A DNA stretch of 64,000 nt, taken from NCBI RefSeq assembly GCF_003363755.1, contig NZ_CP031396.1, positions 3,442,501 through 3,506,500 on the forward strand. Reading direction: 5' to 3'. The number at the start of each line of letters is the position of its first letter. Position 1 is the first letter of the stretch. A model generated the notes under the pieces. That model did not search any database. It saw only the letters and a list, made by a program, of their open reading frames with translations, and was not told the origin of the DNA. The position numbers and the translations under genes are program-made. Shown one piece after another: positions 19,203 through 27,250 of this stretch. The DNA is from Pseudomonas protegens (GTDB lineage: Bacteria; Pseudomonadota; Gammaproteobacteria; Pseudomonadales; Pseudomonadaceae).

Positions 19203-19607
19203 TCAAAGCGCCCGCTGGTGGCGTTCGCGCAGCTCTTGGCGTTCTTTGGCTTCGATACACAAGGTGGCGGTGGGCCGCAGCAGCAGGCGCTGCAGGCCGA
19301 TGGGCTCGCCGGTGTCGCGGCACCAGCCGTACTCGCCGCGGGCCAGGCGCTCAAGGGCCTCGTCGATCTTGTCCAGGAGCTTCTTTTCCCGCTCCAGCAG
19401 GCGCAGTTGCCATTGCCGCTGCTCTTCGGCGCTGCCGATATCGGCGGGGTCGCTGTGGGGTTCCTGCTCGCGCAGTTGGTCGAACTCAGCGGCAATGCGC
19501 TCCTGCAATTCGCTGCGCTGGGCCAGCAGCAGATCGCGGAAGAAGCCCTGCTGGGCGTCGTTCATGTAATGCGCCGAGGGTTCGGCGAGGAGCTCTTGTT
19601 CAGTCAT
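19203..19607 (-). CDS. dksA2: Zinc-independent DksA paralogue DksA2
   Basis: A 134-residue RNA polymerase-binding transcription factor that works with ppGpp in the stringent response. It has an N-terminal and coiled-coil region (QQGFFRDLLLAQRSELQERI, LLEREKKLLDKIDEALERL) and the TraR-like C-terminus (GEYGWCRDTGEPIGLQRLL, ATLCIEAKERQE). Housekeeping DksA has four zinc-finger cysteines; here only the first of each pair remains (CxxT and CxxA). This is the hallmark of DksA2, which works without zinc. The start is the ATG at 19607; a GTG 12 bp upstream is less likely. The Zur box lies 31 bp upstream. Confidence 0.93.
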   Translation of the reverse strand: MTEQELLAEPSAHYMNDAQQGFFRDLLLAQRSELQERIAAEFDQLREQEPHSDPADIGSAEEQRQWQLRLLEREKKLLDKIDEALERLARGEYGWCRDTGEPIGLQRLLLRPTATLCIEAKERQELRERHQRAL

Positions 19608-19637
19608 GGCGGGGGTCACGGGTCAGGCTTTATTTTA

Positions 19638-19652
19638 TGTTATATTATAACA
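19638..19652. promoter_or_regulatory. Zur box between dksA2 and the small secreted protein gene
   Basis: TGTTATATTATAACA is a perfect 15-bp palindrome matching the Zur consensus core GTTATA-n-TATAAC. It lies 31 bp before dksA2 (minus) and 78 bp before the gene at 19730 (plus), in AT-rich sequence that stands out from the GC-rich surroundings. It should repress both directions when zinc is sufficient. Confidence 0.92.
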
Positions 19653-19729
19653 ATGCAGATTAGCCAATACTCCCTTGCCGACCACGACGAAGGGCGCAAT
19701 GCTGCGCCCCTGCCGCCACGAGAACTGCC

Positions 19730-20107
19730 ATGCGCCTTGTCCTGCCCACCCTGGTTTCAAGCCTGATGCTGCTGGCCGGCCACGCCACAGCCGCCGTGCC
19801 CAGTACCTTGGCCACCTGCACCCGCAGCGCCACCCTGCTGGCCTGCGTCGATCCCTTGGGCAACGCCTACAGCGTCGCCACGGCGGGCAGCACCACTTAC
19901 TTGCGCGGGTTCGAGGTGATCGGCAAACGCTACTGGGCGCAGACCAACAGTCGCTACGGGCAACTGACCTTCTTCACCGGCCTGGCCTCCGATGGTGAAG
20001 CCTGGGTGGGCTACAGCCAGCGCGTGGGTTGGACCACCCGCAATCGCTTCTCCAGTTCTGGCGGCAGCAGCGCCAAGTTCACCTGCAGCCGCATCAGCGG
20101 TTGCTAG
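19730..20107 (+). CDS. Small secreted Cys-containing protein under Zur box control
   Basis: A 125-residue protein with a clear signal peptide (MRLVLPTLVSSLMLLAGHAT, cleavage near ATA-A). The mature part is rich in Ser, Thr, Gly and aromatic residues, with four cysteines (STLATC, LLACVD, AKFTC, SGC at the end) that could form two disulfides. I recognise no domain. It is the only gene transcribed rightwards from the 19638 Zur box, so it is probably made in the periplasm during zinc starvation. Its job is unknown. A REPIN follows. Confidence 0.75.
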   Translation: MRLVLPTLVSSLMLLAGHATAAVPSTLATCTRSATLLACVDPLGNAYSVATAGSTTYLRGFEVIGKRYWAQTNSRYGQLTFFTGLASDGEAWVGYSQRVGWTTRNRFSSSGGSSAKFTCSRISGC

Positions 20108-20144
20108 CCGCACCCACAGCGCGCCAGGTGCAGGCGCTGGTGAC

Positions 20145-20220
20145 TGTAGGAGCTGGCTTGCCAGCGAACGCGACCGTCAGGGCGACGCACAATCCAACGG
20201 CCTCTTAGCCGGCTCCTACA
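20145..20220. repeat. REPIN, right arm overlapping the amidase stop codon
   Basis: TGTAGGAGCTGGC (20145-20157) and GCCGGCTCCTACA (20208-20220) are inverted copies with one mismatch, flanking TTGCCAGCGAACGCG. This is the common Pseudomonas TGTAGGAGCTGGCTTGCC repeat. The amidase stop codon (20216-20218) lies inside the right arm. Confidence 0.8.
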
Positions 20221-21439
20221 CGGTGCGGCTGTTCTTTGTTTCCTGGAGCCAGGCCAGATAGCTGTTGGCCGGCGGGTTCTTTTCGAAGTAGCGCTGCAAA
20301 CCCTGGAACAGGCCGTCGGCAATCGCCTGCTGATGCCGCGTGGTGACCAGTTGCTGGCTGTCGCGGCGATTGGAGATGAAGCCGGTTTCCACCAGGATCG
20401 ATGGCACGTCCGGCGACTTGAGCACCGCGAAGCCGGCCTGTTCCACGCGCTTTTGGTGCAGGGTGGTAATCCCCGACAGGCTGTCCAGCACCGTGCCCCC
20501 TAGCTGCAGGCTGGCGGCAATAGTGGCGTTCATCGACATGTCGAGAATCACCCCTGCCAGCATCGGGTCCTTGTCCTTGAGATTGAGCAGGCTGCTGGCC
20601 CCCAGCAGGTCGGCATCGTTTTCCCGCTGGGCCATGAAGCGCGCAGTGGCCGAAGTCGCCCCGCCTTCGGACAAGGCATACACCGAGGCACCGGAGGCGC
20701 TAAGGCGCGGCGCCGCATCGGCGTGCACCGAGATGAACATGTCGGCCTTGTGCTTGCGGGCGATCTCCACCCGCTTGCGCAGCGGCACGAAGAAGTCGTC
20801 GTTGCGCACCAGCTTCACGGCAAAGCCCTTCTCGCGCTTGAGCCGCTTGGCCAGCAACCGGGCGATGGACAGCACCACATCCTTCTCTCGCTCACCCTTG
20901 GCCCCCACGGCGCCGGGGTCCTTGCCACCGTGGCCAGGGTCCACCACCACGATGATGTCGCGCTTGGGATGAGGCTTGCCCGGCGACGCCTCGGGCTGGG
21001 CCAGGGGCGCAGCGGCCGCGGCGATCTGCAACGGCACCTTGCCGGCCGCAGACAGGTCCAGCACCAGTCGGTGGCCCTGCCCATCCTGGGGCGGCAGGAG
21101 AAAGCTGTTGAGCTGCACCGGCTCATTCAGGTCGAGGACGATCCGTGTATCGCCCTGGCCAAAATGCCCGGAGCGGATCGCGCGGATCACCGTACGGGCC
21201 AGGGGCAACTGACTGAAATCGCCACTCAGGCGAGCGCCGTTCAAATCGATGATCAAGCGCTCCGGTGCGCTCAGAGTGAAGGTCTTGTACTGCACCGGGC
21301 CACTCAGATCGAGCACCAGCCGCAGCTTGTCGGCGTCTTTCCACAGCCGCGCATTACGGATCTGCGCGGCAGAAACAGCCCAGGGCAACATCAGGGCCGT
21401 GCCGGCCAACAGCAGGTTGAGCAATTGACGTCTGTGCAT
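20216..21439 (-). CDS. amiA: N-acetylmuramoyl-L-alanine amidase (AmiA/AmiC type), Zur-cluster member
   Basis: A 407-residue periplasmic zinc amidase that cleaves the stem peptide from muramic acid. The N-terminus MHRRQLLNLLLAGTALMLPW is signal-like with a twin-arginine pair. It is followed by an AMIN domain (about 25-125, IRNARLWKDADKLRLVLDL) and an Amidase_3 domain (about 170-390). Zinc ligands and catalytic Glu are in place: DPGHGGKDPG, GEREKDVVL, SVHADA, VETGFISN. The start is the ATG at 21439; the upstream ATG at 21514 lies only 10 bp from the Zur box and is unlikely. It corresponds to the amidase of the P. aeruginosa Zur cluster. Confidence 0.9.
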   Translation of the reverse strand: MHRRQLLNLLLAGTALMLPWAVSAAQIRNARLWKDADKLRLVLDLSGPVQYKTFTLSAPERLIIDLNGARLSGDFSQLPLARTVIRAIRSGHFGQGDTRIVLDLNEPVQLNSFLLPPQDGQGHRLVLDLSAAGKVPLQIAAAAAPLAQPEASPGKPHPKRDIIVVVDPGHGGKDPGAVGAKGEREKDVVLSIARLLAKRLKREKGFAVKLVRNDDFFVPLRKRVEIARKHKADMFISVHADAAPRLSASGASVYALSEGGATSATARFMAQRENDADLLGASSLLNLKDKDPMLAGVILDMSMNATIAASLQLGGTVLDSLSGITTLHQKRVEQAGFAVLKSPDVPSILVETGFISNRRDSQQLVTTRHQQAIADGLFQGLQRYFEKNPPANSYLAWLQETKNSRTV

Positions 21440-21523
21440 GACAAATACCGCAGATGAGGGAGTGTCCGTACTCACAAGAACAGGCCAGAGAACCGCCGAG
21501 GAAAAATGTTTCATCGGATGTAT

Positions 21524-21538
21524 TGTTATAATATAACA
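21524..21538. promoter_or_regulatory. Zur box between amiA and the folE2 operon
   Basis: TGTTATAATATAACA is a perfect 15-bp palindrome, identical to the 19638 box except for the central base. It lies 85 bp before the amidase start (minus) and 32 bp before folE2 (plus). It probably represses the eight-gene folE2-to-thrS operon and the amidase. Confidence 0.92.
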
Positions 21539-21569
21539 TGCAGAAATATTCCTAACGACGGACCTGTTC

Positions 21570-22463
21570 ATGAACGCGCTGACTCTGCCGGATATCGCCG
21601 CGCAGGCCTCACGCCAAGCCTTGCCCCTGGAATGGGTGGGCATGTGCGGCATTGCCTTACCTGTACTGATGGACAGCCAACGGATCGCTGCCAAAGCGGA
21701 CGCCGGAGTCAGCCTCGACGACGGCGAGGCGCGAGGCATTCATATGTCGCGGCTGTACCTGGCCCTGGAAATGCTCGAACAGGACAACCTCACGCCTGCT
21801 CTACTGCGCCAAGTGCTACAGCGCTTTCTCGACAGTCACGAAGGCCTGGCCAACAGCGCCTACCTGCGCCTGCACTTCGATCTGCTGCTCAAACGCCCGG
21901 CCTTGGTCAGCCCTTTGGCCGGTTGGAAGAGCTATCCGTTGAGCATCGAAGCACGGCTGAAAAACGCGATGTTCCACGTGGAACTAAAAATCGTCGTGCC
22001 TTATTCCTCCACCTGTCCTTGCTCGGCCGCCCTGTCCCGTCAGTTGATCCAACAGCAATTCGTCGACGATTTCGCCAACCGGCCATTGCAGCACGCCGAG
22101 ATCCTGGCCTGGCTGGGCTCGACCCAAGGCATAGTCGCCACGCCCCATAGCCAACGCAGCAACGCCGAACTGCATCTGCGCCTGGACGACTTCCTCGACG
22201 AACTGCCGTTGATTGCACTGATCAACGACGCGGAAAACGCCCTGGGCACCGCCGTGCAAACGGCGGTCAAACGCGCCGATGAACAGGCCTTCGCCCTGGC
22301 CAACGGACAAAACCTGATGTTCTGTGAAGACGCCGCCCGCCGGTTGAATCTGGCCCTGCGCCGCTCCCCCGGGGTCAACGCCTTCCAACTGCGGGTCGTG
22401 CATGCGGAAAGCCTGCACGCCCACGACGCCGTGGCGCAAAGCCGCTGGAACTGGGAGGCCTGA
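21570..22463 (+). CDS. folE2: GTP cyclohydrolase IB FolE2
   Basis: A 297-residue enzyme converting GTP to 7,8-dihydroneopterin triphosphate for folate and queuosine precursors. It replaces the zinc-dependent FolE when zinc is scarce. The type IB hallmark YSSTCPCSAALS (catalytic Cys) is at about residue 150, with GVSLDDGEARGIHMSRLYLA near the start and FCEDAARRL towards the end. It is the first gene of the long Zur operon and its stop overlaps the znuC start (TGATG). A perfect parS palindrome (21971-21984) lies inside the coding sequence. Confidence 0.95.
   Translation: MNALTLPDIAAQASRQALPLEWVGMCGIALPVLMDSQRIAAKADAGVSLDDGEARGIHMSRLYLALEMLEQDNLTPALLRQVLQRFLDSHEGLANSAYLRLHFDLLLKRPALVSPLAGWKSYPLSIEARLKNAMFHVELKIVVPYSSTCPCSAALSRQLIQQQFVDDFANRPLQHAEILAWLGSTQGIVATPHSQRSNAELHLRLDDFLDELPLIALINDAENALGTAVQTAVKRADEQAFALANGQNLMFCEDAARRLNLALRRSPGVNAFQLRVVHAESLHAHDAVAQSRWNWEA
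21970..21985. other. parS-type ParB binding site inside folE2
   Basis: Perfect 14-bp palindrome GTTCCACGTGGAAC (21971-21984), the Pseudomonas parS core, flanked as TGTTCCACGTGGAACT. It encodes Phe-His-Val-Glu within folE2. parAB lies about 39 kb to the right. Confidence 0.8.
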
Positions 22464-23131
22464 TGATCCGCTGCCGAGGTTTGCGCTGGGGCGCGCCGGG
22501 CCAACCCCTGACTCCAGCCCTGGACCTGCACCTGCCCAGCGGCAGCCTGAGCGCCATCATCGGCGCCAACGGTTCGGGCAAGAGCAGCCTGCTGAAAGTC
22601 CTGGCCGGGCTGCAAAAGCCCTTGGCCGGCAAGGTCGATCTGGCGGCGCCCAAACGGGGCGGCTTTTCGTTTCTGCCGCAACAGCAACACCTCGATCGCC
22701 AGTTCCCCATCAGCCTCGAAGCGCTGGTGGCCGCAGGCTTCTGGGGCAAGCGTGAACCCGCCAGGGCCAGGGCAGAAAAACTGCAGGCGGTGCTCGAAGA
22801 CTGGCATTTGAGTGGTCTGGAAAGTCGCCCGTTGATGGCCCTTTCCGGTGGGGAATTACAGCGCGCGCTGCTGGCCAGACTGAGCCTGACCGAAGCGCCT
22901 CTGCTGCTCCTGGACGAACCCCACGCCGCCCTCGACGAAGCGGGCCAGACCTTGCTCTGGCAACACCTGCACAGCTGGCACGCCCAGGGCCGGACGCTGG
23001 TGGTGGTTTGTCATGACCTGGCCGCCGTGCGCCAGCACATCCCTCAGACCTTGTGGGTTAAAAGCAGCGGCTGTGTCTTGGGCCCGAGCCAAGAACTGAT
23101 TGCCCCGCCCTTCCAGACGCAGGTGGCGTGA
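22463..23131 (+). CDS. znuC: Zinc ABC transporter ATP-binding subunit (second ZnuC)
   Basis: A 222-residue ABC ATPase that powers metal import. Walker A IIGANGSGKSSLLK, Q-loop FLPQQQHLDR, signature LSGGELQRALLARL, Walker B PLLLLDEPHAALDE and H-loop VVCHD are all present. It lacks the C-terminal extension of housekeeping ZnuC. It overlaps folE2 and znuB by one base each (TGATG), so all three are coupled. Confidence 0.93.
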   Translation: MIRCRGLRWGAPGQPLTPALDLHLPSGSLSAIIGANGSGKSSLLKVLAGLQKPLAGKVDLAAPKRGGFSFLPQQQHLDRQFPISLEALVAAGFWGKREPARARAEKLQAVLEDWHLSGLESRPLMALSGGELQRALLARLSLTEAPLLLLDEPHAALDEAGQTLLWQHLHSWHAQGRTLVVVCHDLAAVRQHIPQTLWVKSSGCVLGPSQELIAPPFQTQVA

Positions 23132-23997
23132 TGCAGTTCGCCGCACAGTTCTGGCAACCCTTCAGCGAATTCGTGTTCATGCGCCGGGCCTTGCTCGGCG
23201 GCCTGGTCCTGGCCTGCAGCACCGCCCCTCTGGGCGTCTTCCTGATCCTGCGGCGCATGAGCCTGATCGGCGATGCGGTGGCCCACGGCATCCTCCCTGG
23301 CGCCGCCCTGGGCTTCTGGTTCGCCGGTCTCAGCTTGCCGGCCCTGACCTTCGGCGGCCTGGGCGCCGGCTTGGGCATGGCCGGCCTCGCGGCCTGGATC
23401 ACCCGCCGCACCGGCCTGCGGGAAGACGCCAGCATCGCGGCTATCTATCCCATCTCCCTGGCCAGCGGCGTACTGATCCTCGGGTTGGCGGGCAAACGCC
23501 TGGACCTGTTGCACCTGCTGTTCGGCTCGGCCCTGGCGGTGGACGGCCCGACCCTCAACGGCATGCTCCTGGTCTCGGCCGTCAGCCTGCTGGCCATGGC
23601 CCTGATCTACAAACCCCTGCTGCTGGACACCCTCGACCCACTGTTCCTGCACAGCGTCAGTCGCCTGGGTCCCCTGGCTCACGGCCTGTTCCTGACCCTG
23701 GTGGTGCTCAATCTGGTGATCGGTTTCCAGGCCATCGGCGCCCTGATGGTGGTGGGGCTGATGATGCTGCCGGCCGCCGCCTCGCGCTTCTGGAGCCGGC
23801 GGCTGCCGCTGTTGATGGGCATCGCCGCGCTGCTGGGTTGTCTCTCGGTGTGGCTCGGCCTGTTGCTGTCATTCCATTACTCGCTGCCCAGCGGACCGGC
23901 CATCGTGCTGGTGGCGGGCAGCCTGTACCTGCTGTCCGTGGTGTTCGGTCCGGTACACGGCCTGTTGCACCGCCCGCCGTTGCTCACATCCCCATGA
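23131..23997 (+). CDS. znuB: Zinc ABC transporter permease (second ZnuB)
   Basis: A 288-residue inner-membrane permease of the ABC-3 family with about eight segments: RRALLGGLVLACSTAPLGVF, RRMSLIGDAVAHGILPGAAL (the conserved coupling region), FQAIGALMVVGLMMLPAAAS and GPAIVLVAGSLYLLSVVFG. The start is the ATG overlapping the znuC stop. It pairs with the ATPase and binding protein on either side. Confidence 0.93.
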   Translation: MQFAAQFWQPFSEFVFMRRALLGGLVLACSTAPLGVFLILRRMSLIGDAVAHGILPGAALGFWFAGLSLPALTFGGLGAGLGMAGLAAWITRRTGLREDASIAAIYPISLASGVLILGLAGKRLDLLHLLFGSALAVDGPTLNGMLLVSAVSLLAMALIYKPLLLDTLDPLFLHSVSRLGPLAHGLFLTLVVLNLVIGFQAIGALMVVGLMMLPAAASRFWSRRLPLLMGIAALLGCLSVWLGLLLSFHYSLPSGPAIVLVAGSLYLLSVVFGPVHGLLHRPPLLTSP

Positions 23998-24008
23998 GGT
24001 GTTTCCCG

Positions 24009-24893
24009 ATGCGCGCTCTACTCGTGCTGTTCAGCCTGCTGCTGCCACTGTCGTGGTCCACCGCCCAGGCCGCGGACAAGCTGGCCGTGGTCACCAGCTT
24101 CAGCATCCTCGCCGACATCACCCGCCAGGTCGGCGGCGAGCATGTACAGATCACCAACCTGGTAGGCGCCGATGAAGACGCCCACACCTACGAACCCACG
24201 CCGGACGATGCCAAGGCCCTGCTCAAAGCCCGGCTGATCATCAAGAACGGCCTGGGCTTCGAACCCTGGCTGGATCGCCTGGTGGCCAGCTCGGCTACCA
24301 AGACTGCGGTGATCACCGCCAGTCGCGGGGTGATTCCACGGACCCTGGACGAGGACGGCGAACAGGTGCCCGACCCGCACGCCTGGCACAACCTGGCCAA
24401 CAGCGAACTCTATGTGAACACCATCACCCAGGCACTGATCACCGCCGACCCGGCCCACCAGGCCGACTATCAGCGCAACAGCCAGGCCTACCTGCAACAG
24501 ATCTACCGCCTGCTGGCCGAGGCCAAGACCAAACTCGGCGCCCTGCCCCCGGGCAACCGCAAGATCGTCACCTCCCACGACGCCTTCGGCTATCTGGGCC
24601 AGGCCTACGGTATCGACTTCATGGCGCCCCAGGGTCTGTCCACCGAACGCGAACCCTCGGCCGCCGAAGTCGCGGCGCTGATCACCCAGATCCGCAACGC
24701 CAAGGTCAAGGCGGTGTTCATGGAGAACATCAAGGACGCCCGCCTGCTCAAGCAGATCGCCGACGAAAGCGGCGCCCATATCGGCGGCACCCTGTACTCC
24801 GACGCCCTCTCCGCCAGCGGCCCGGCCAGCACCTTCATCGGGCTGTTCGAATACAACCTCAACACCCTGTACGACGCCCTGAGCCGACCATGA
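24009..24893 (+). CDS. znuA: Zinc ABC transporter periplasmic binding protein (second ZnuA)
   Basis: A 294-residue cluster A-I metal-binding protein. A signal peptide (MRALLVLFSLLLPLSWSTAQ, cleavage after AQA) precedes VVTSFSILADITRQVGGEHV. Metal ligands are recognisable: DEDAHTYEPTPDD (His), PDPHAWHN (His), TSHDAFGYL (His) and LYSDAL (Asp). The His-rich flexible loop of many ZnuA proteins is absent, as in Mn/Zn receptors, so zinc specificity rests mainly on the operon context. The ATG at 24009 has GAGG eight bases upstream; an ATG at 23994 overlapping the znuB stop is possible. Confidence 0.9.
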   Translation: MRALLVLFSLLLPLSWSTAQAADKLAVVTSFSILADITRQVGGEHVQITNLVGADEDAHTYEPTPDDAKALLKARLIIKNGLGFEPWLDRLVASSATKTAVITASRGVIPRTLDEDGEQVPDPHAWHNLANSELYVNTITQALITADPAHQADYQRNSQAYLQQIYRLLAEAKTKLGALPPGNRKIVTSHDAFGYLGQAYGIDFMAPQGLSTEREPSAAEVAALITQIRNAKVKAVFMENIKDARLLKQIADESGAHIGGTLYSDALSASGPASTFIGLFEYNLNTLYDALSRP

Positions 24894-25333
24894 TCCAACG
24901 CCCGCCGCTGACACTGCTGGACCTGGAAAGCGCTGCCCAGGGCAGTCGTTGGCCGCTGACCGCGGTGCTCGATGCCCTGCCCTGGAACAGCGACGGACTG
25001 ATCGCCGCCATCGCCCAGCAACACGACAGCGGCGAGGTGCTGATGCTGGCCTGGATGAACCGCCGGGCCCTGGCCGAAACCCTGGCCAGCGGCCAGGTCT
25101 GCTACTGGTCGCGCTCGCGCCAGTGCCTGTGGCGCAAGGGCGAAAGCTCGGGCCACCGCCAGCGCCTGATCGAAGCGCGCCTGGACTGCGATGGCGACGC
25201 CGTGTTGCTGCAAGTGGAGCAACAAGGCCCCGCCTGCCACACCGGCCGCCCCAACTGTTTCTACAACGCCATTCGCGATGGCGCGGTGGAAGTCATCAGT
25301 TCCCCCTTGAAGGACTCGCGCCATGATTCGTAA
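24890..25333 (+). CDS. hisI: Phosphoribosyl-AMP cyclohydrolase paralogue (HisI2)
   Basis: A 147-residue enzyme for histidine synthesis step 3. Conserved blocks: GEVLMLAWMNRRAL, YWSRSRQCLWRKGESSGH, the Mg/Zn site DCDGDAVLLQVEQQGPACHT and PNCFYN. The cysteines and Asp cluster of the zinc enzyme are therefore intact. An extension of about 25 residues precedes the usual N-terminus. It overlaps znuA by four bases (ATGA) and the carbonic anhydrase by 11. It is a second copy of a zinc enzyme in a zinc-starvation operon. Confidence 0.9.
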   Translation: MIQRPPLTLLDLESAAQGSRWPLTAVLDALPWNSDGLIAAIAQQHDSGEVLMLAWMNRRALAETLASGQVCYWSRSRQCLWRKGESSGHRQRLIEARLDCDGDAVLLQVEQQGPACHTGRPNCFYNAIRDGAVEVISSPLKDSRHDS

Positions 25334-25883
25334 AAACCCTTCCGGCGATCTGCCGGTGATCGCTGAATCCGCCTACGTGGACAAGACCGCCATCATCTGC
25401 GGCAAGGTGGTGATCGGTGACAACGTGTTCGTCGGCCCCTACGCGGTGATCCGCGCCGACGAGGTCGACGCCAGCGGCCAGATGGAAGCCATCACCATCG
25501 GCGCCAATTCGAACATCCAGGACGGCGTGGTGATCCACTCCAAATCCGGCGCCGCCGTCACCATCGGCCAGCACACCTCCATCGCCCACCGCTCCATCGT
25601 CCACGGCCCCTGCGTGGTCGGCGACCGGGTGTTCATCGGTTTCAACAGCGTGCTGTTCAACTGCGTGGTGGGCGACGGCAGCGTGGTCCGCCACAACTCG
25701 GTGGTGGACGGTCGCGACCTGCCCCCAGGCTTCTACGTGCCCTCCACCACCCGCATCGGCCCCAAGACCGACCTGGCGCAATTCCCTCCGGTGAGCATCA
25801 GCGCCTCGGAGTTTTCCGAGGACGTGGCCCGTACCAACGTCGATCTGGTCCGCGGCTACAAGGCCCTGCAGAACGAGTTTTGA
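25323..25883 (+). CDS. Gamma-class carbonic anhydrase-like protein
   Basis: A 186-residue left-handed beta-helix protein with hexapeptide repeats (VDKTAIICGKVVIGDNVFVG, then later turns). The three histidine ligands of gamma carbonic anhydrases are visible as VIHSKSG, IAHRS and IVHG. Gamma enzymes can work with iron or cobalt, which would suit a zinc-starved cell. It starts inside the end of hisI and lies just before pyrC, as in PAO1 PA5540-PA5541. Confidence 0.9.
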   Translation: MIRKNPSGDLPVIAESAYVDKTAIICGKVVIGDNVFVGPYAVIRADEVDASGQMEAITIGANSNIQDGVVIHSKSGAAVTIGQHTSIAHRSIVHGPCVVGDRVFIGFNSVLFNCVVGDGSVVRHNSVVDGRDLPPGFYVPSTTRIGPKTDLAQFPPVSISASEFSEDVARTNVDLVRGYKALQNEF

Positions 25884-25885
25884 GC

Positions 25886-27220
25886 ATGAGCCGAATCCTT
25901 ATCCGCAATGCCCGCCTGGTGAACGAAGGACGGGAGTTCGACGCCGACCTGCTGGTCAATCATGGACGCATCGAGACCATCGGCAGCCTCGACCACCTCA
26001 GCGCCGAACTGGAAATCGACGCCCAGGGCCAATGGCTGCTGCCAGGGATGATCGACGACCAGGTGCACTTTCGCGATCCCGGCGCCCCGGAAAAAGGCAG
26101 CATCCATAGCGAGTCGCGCGCCGCAGTGGCCGGTGGCATCACCAGCTTCATGGACATGCCCAACACCTCGCCGGCGACCTTGACCCTGGACGCCCTGGCC
26201 GACAAGAAACGCCGCGCAGCGGTCGCTTCAGTGGCCAACTACGGCTTTCACTTCGGTGTCAGCAACGACAACCTCGACACCGTCGCCGCCCTCGATCCCA
26301 CCGAGGTCGCCGGGGTCAAGGTGTTCATGGGCGCCTCCACCGGCAACATGCTGGTGGACGATCCGCACGTGCTGGACCGGCTGTTTCGCCAGGTACCGAC
26401 CCTCCTCCTGGCGCACTGCGAACACACCCCGAGCATCCAGCTCAAGCAACAACGCTGGCAGCAACTCTATGGCGAGCAGATTCCCGCTGCCGCTCACCCG
26501 CGCATTCGCGACGCCGAGGCCTGCTACCGCTCCTCGTCCCTGGCGGTGGAACTGGCGAAAAAACACGGCACCCGCCTGCACGTCCTGCACTTGACCTGCG
26601 CCCGGGAACTGGCCCTGTTCGAGGACCGGCCCCTGGCCGAAAAGCGCATCACCGCCGAAGTCTGCCTGCATCACCTGCTGTTCGATGACCGCGACTACTC
26701 GCGTCTTGGCCACCTGATCAAATGCAACCCGGCGATCAAGACCCAGGCCGATCGCGACGCCTTGCGTCAGGCCCTCAACAGCCACCGCCTGGACATCATC
26801 GGCAGTGACCACGCGCCCCACACCTGGGAGCAGAAACAGCAGCCCTACACCCGTGCGCCCGCCGGACTGCCTCTGGTGCAGCACGCCTTGCCGGCCTTGC
26901 TGGAACTGGTGGCGGACCAGGTCCTGCCCCTGACCACCCTGGTGGCCAAGACCAGCCACCGGGTAGCCGACCTGTTCGCCATCCCCGACCGTGGCTACCT
27001 GCGCGAAGGCTACTGGGCCGACTTGGTGCTGATCCGCGCCGAGCCCGAGGGCCTGGCTGTGGACCGCCAGCCAATTCTTGCCCAATGCGGCTGGACGCCG
27101 TTTGCCGGCCAACGCTTTCGCCATAGCGTCGCCACCACCCTGGTCTCGGGTCAGCTCGCCTGGCACCAGGGGCGTCTGTATGACCACTGTCAGGGCCTGC
27201 CCCTGCGCTTCATCCGCTAA
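25886..27220 (+). CDS. pyrC2: Dihydroorotase paralogue PyrC2
   Basis: A 444-residue amidohydrolase interconverting carbamoyl aspartate and dihydroorotate. It carries LPGMIDDQVHFRDPG, where the first His of the usual HxH metal motif is Gln, then FMDMPNTSP, GVKVFMGAS (carbamylated Lys), LLAHCEH, LHVLHLT and GSDHAPH. The Q-x-H form occurs in a recognised long-chain dihydroorotase branch, so the enzyme may still work with altered metal use. The start is the ATG at 25886, two bases after the carbonic anhydrase stop; a TTG six bases earlier is also in frame. Confidence 0.92.
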   Translation: MSRILIRNARLVNEGREFDADLLVNHGRIETIGSLDHLSAELEIDAQGQWLLPGMIDDQVHFRDPGAPEKGSIHSESRAAVAGGITSFMDMPNTSPATLTLDALADKKRRAAVASVANYGFHFGVSNDNLDTVAALDPTEVAGVKVFMGASTGNMLVDDPHVLDRLFRQVPTLLLAHCEHTPSIQLKQQRWQQLYGEQIPAAAHPRIRDAEACYRSSSLAVELAKKHGTRLHVLHLTCARELALFEDRPLAEKRITAEVCLHHLLFDDRDYSRLGHLIKCNPAIKTQADRDALRQALNSHRLDIIGSDHAPHTWEQKQQPYTRAPAGLPLVQHALPALLELVADQVLPLTTLVAKTSHRVADLFAIPDRGYLREGYWADLVLIRAEPEGLAVDRQPILAQCGWTPFAGQRFRHSVATTLVSGQLAWHQGRLYDHCQGLPLRFIR

Positions 27221-27250
27221 TCCCCCAAGCCTGACCAAGGACCACCGAAG

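Noticed and set aside
21440..21739. N-terminal extension of the amidase to upstream in-frame starts
   Set aside because: The extension would cross the Zur box and run into folE2 antisense sequence; the start at 21439 gives a signal peptide directly.
23100..24008. Extension of znuA upstream through znuB in another frame
   Set aside because: The upstream part is an Arg/Pro-rich shadow of znuB; the signal peptide and ribosome-binding site place the start at 24009.
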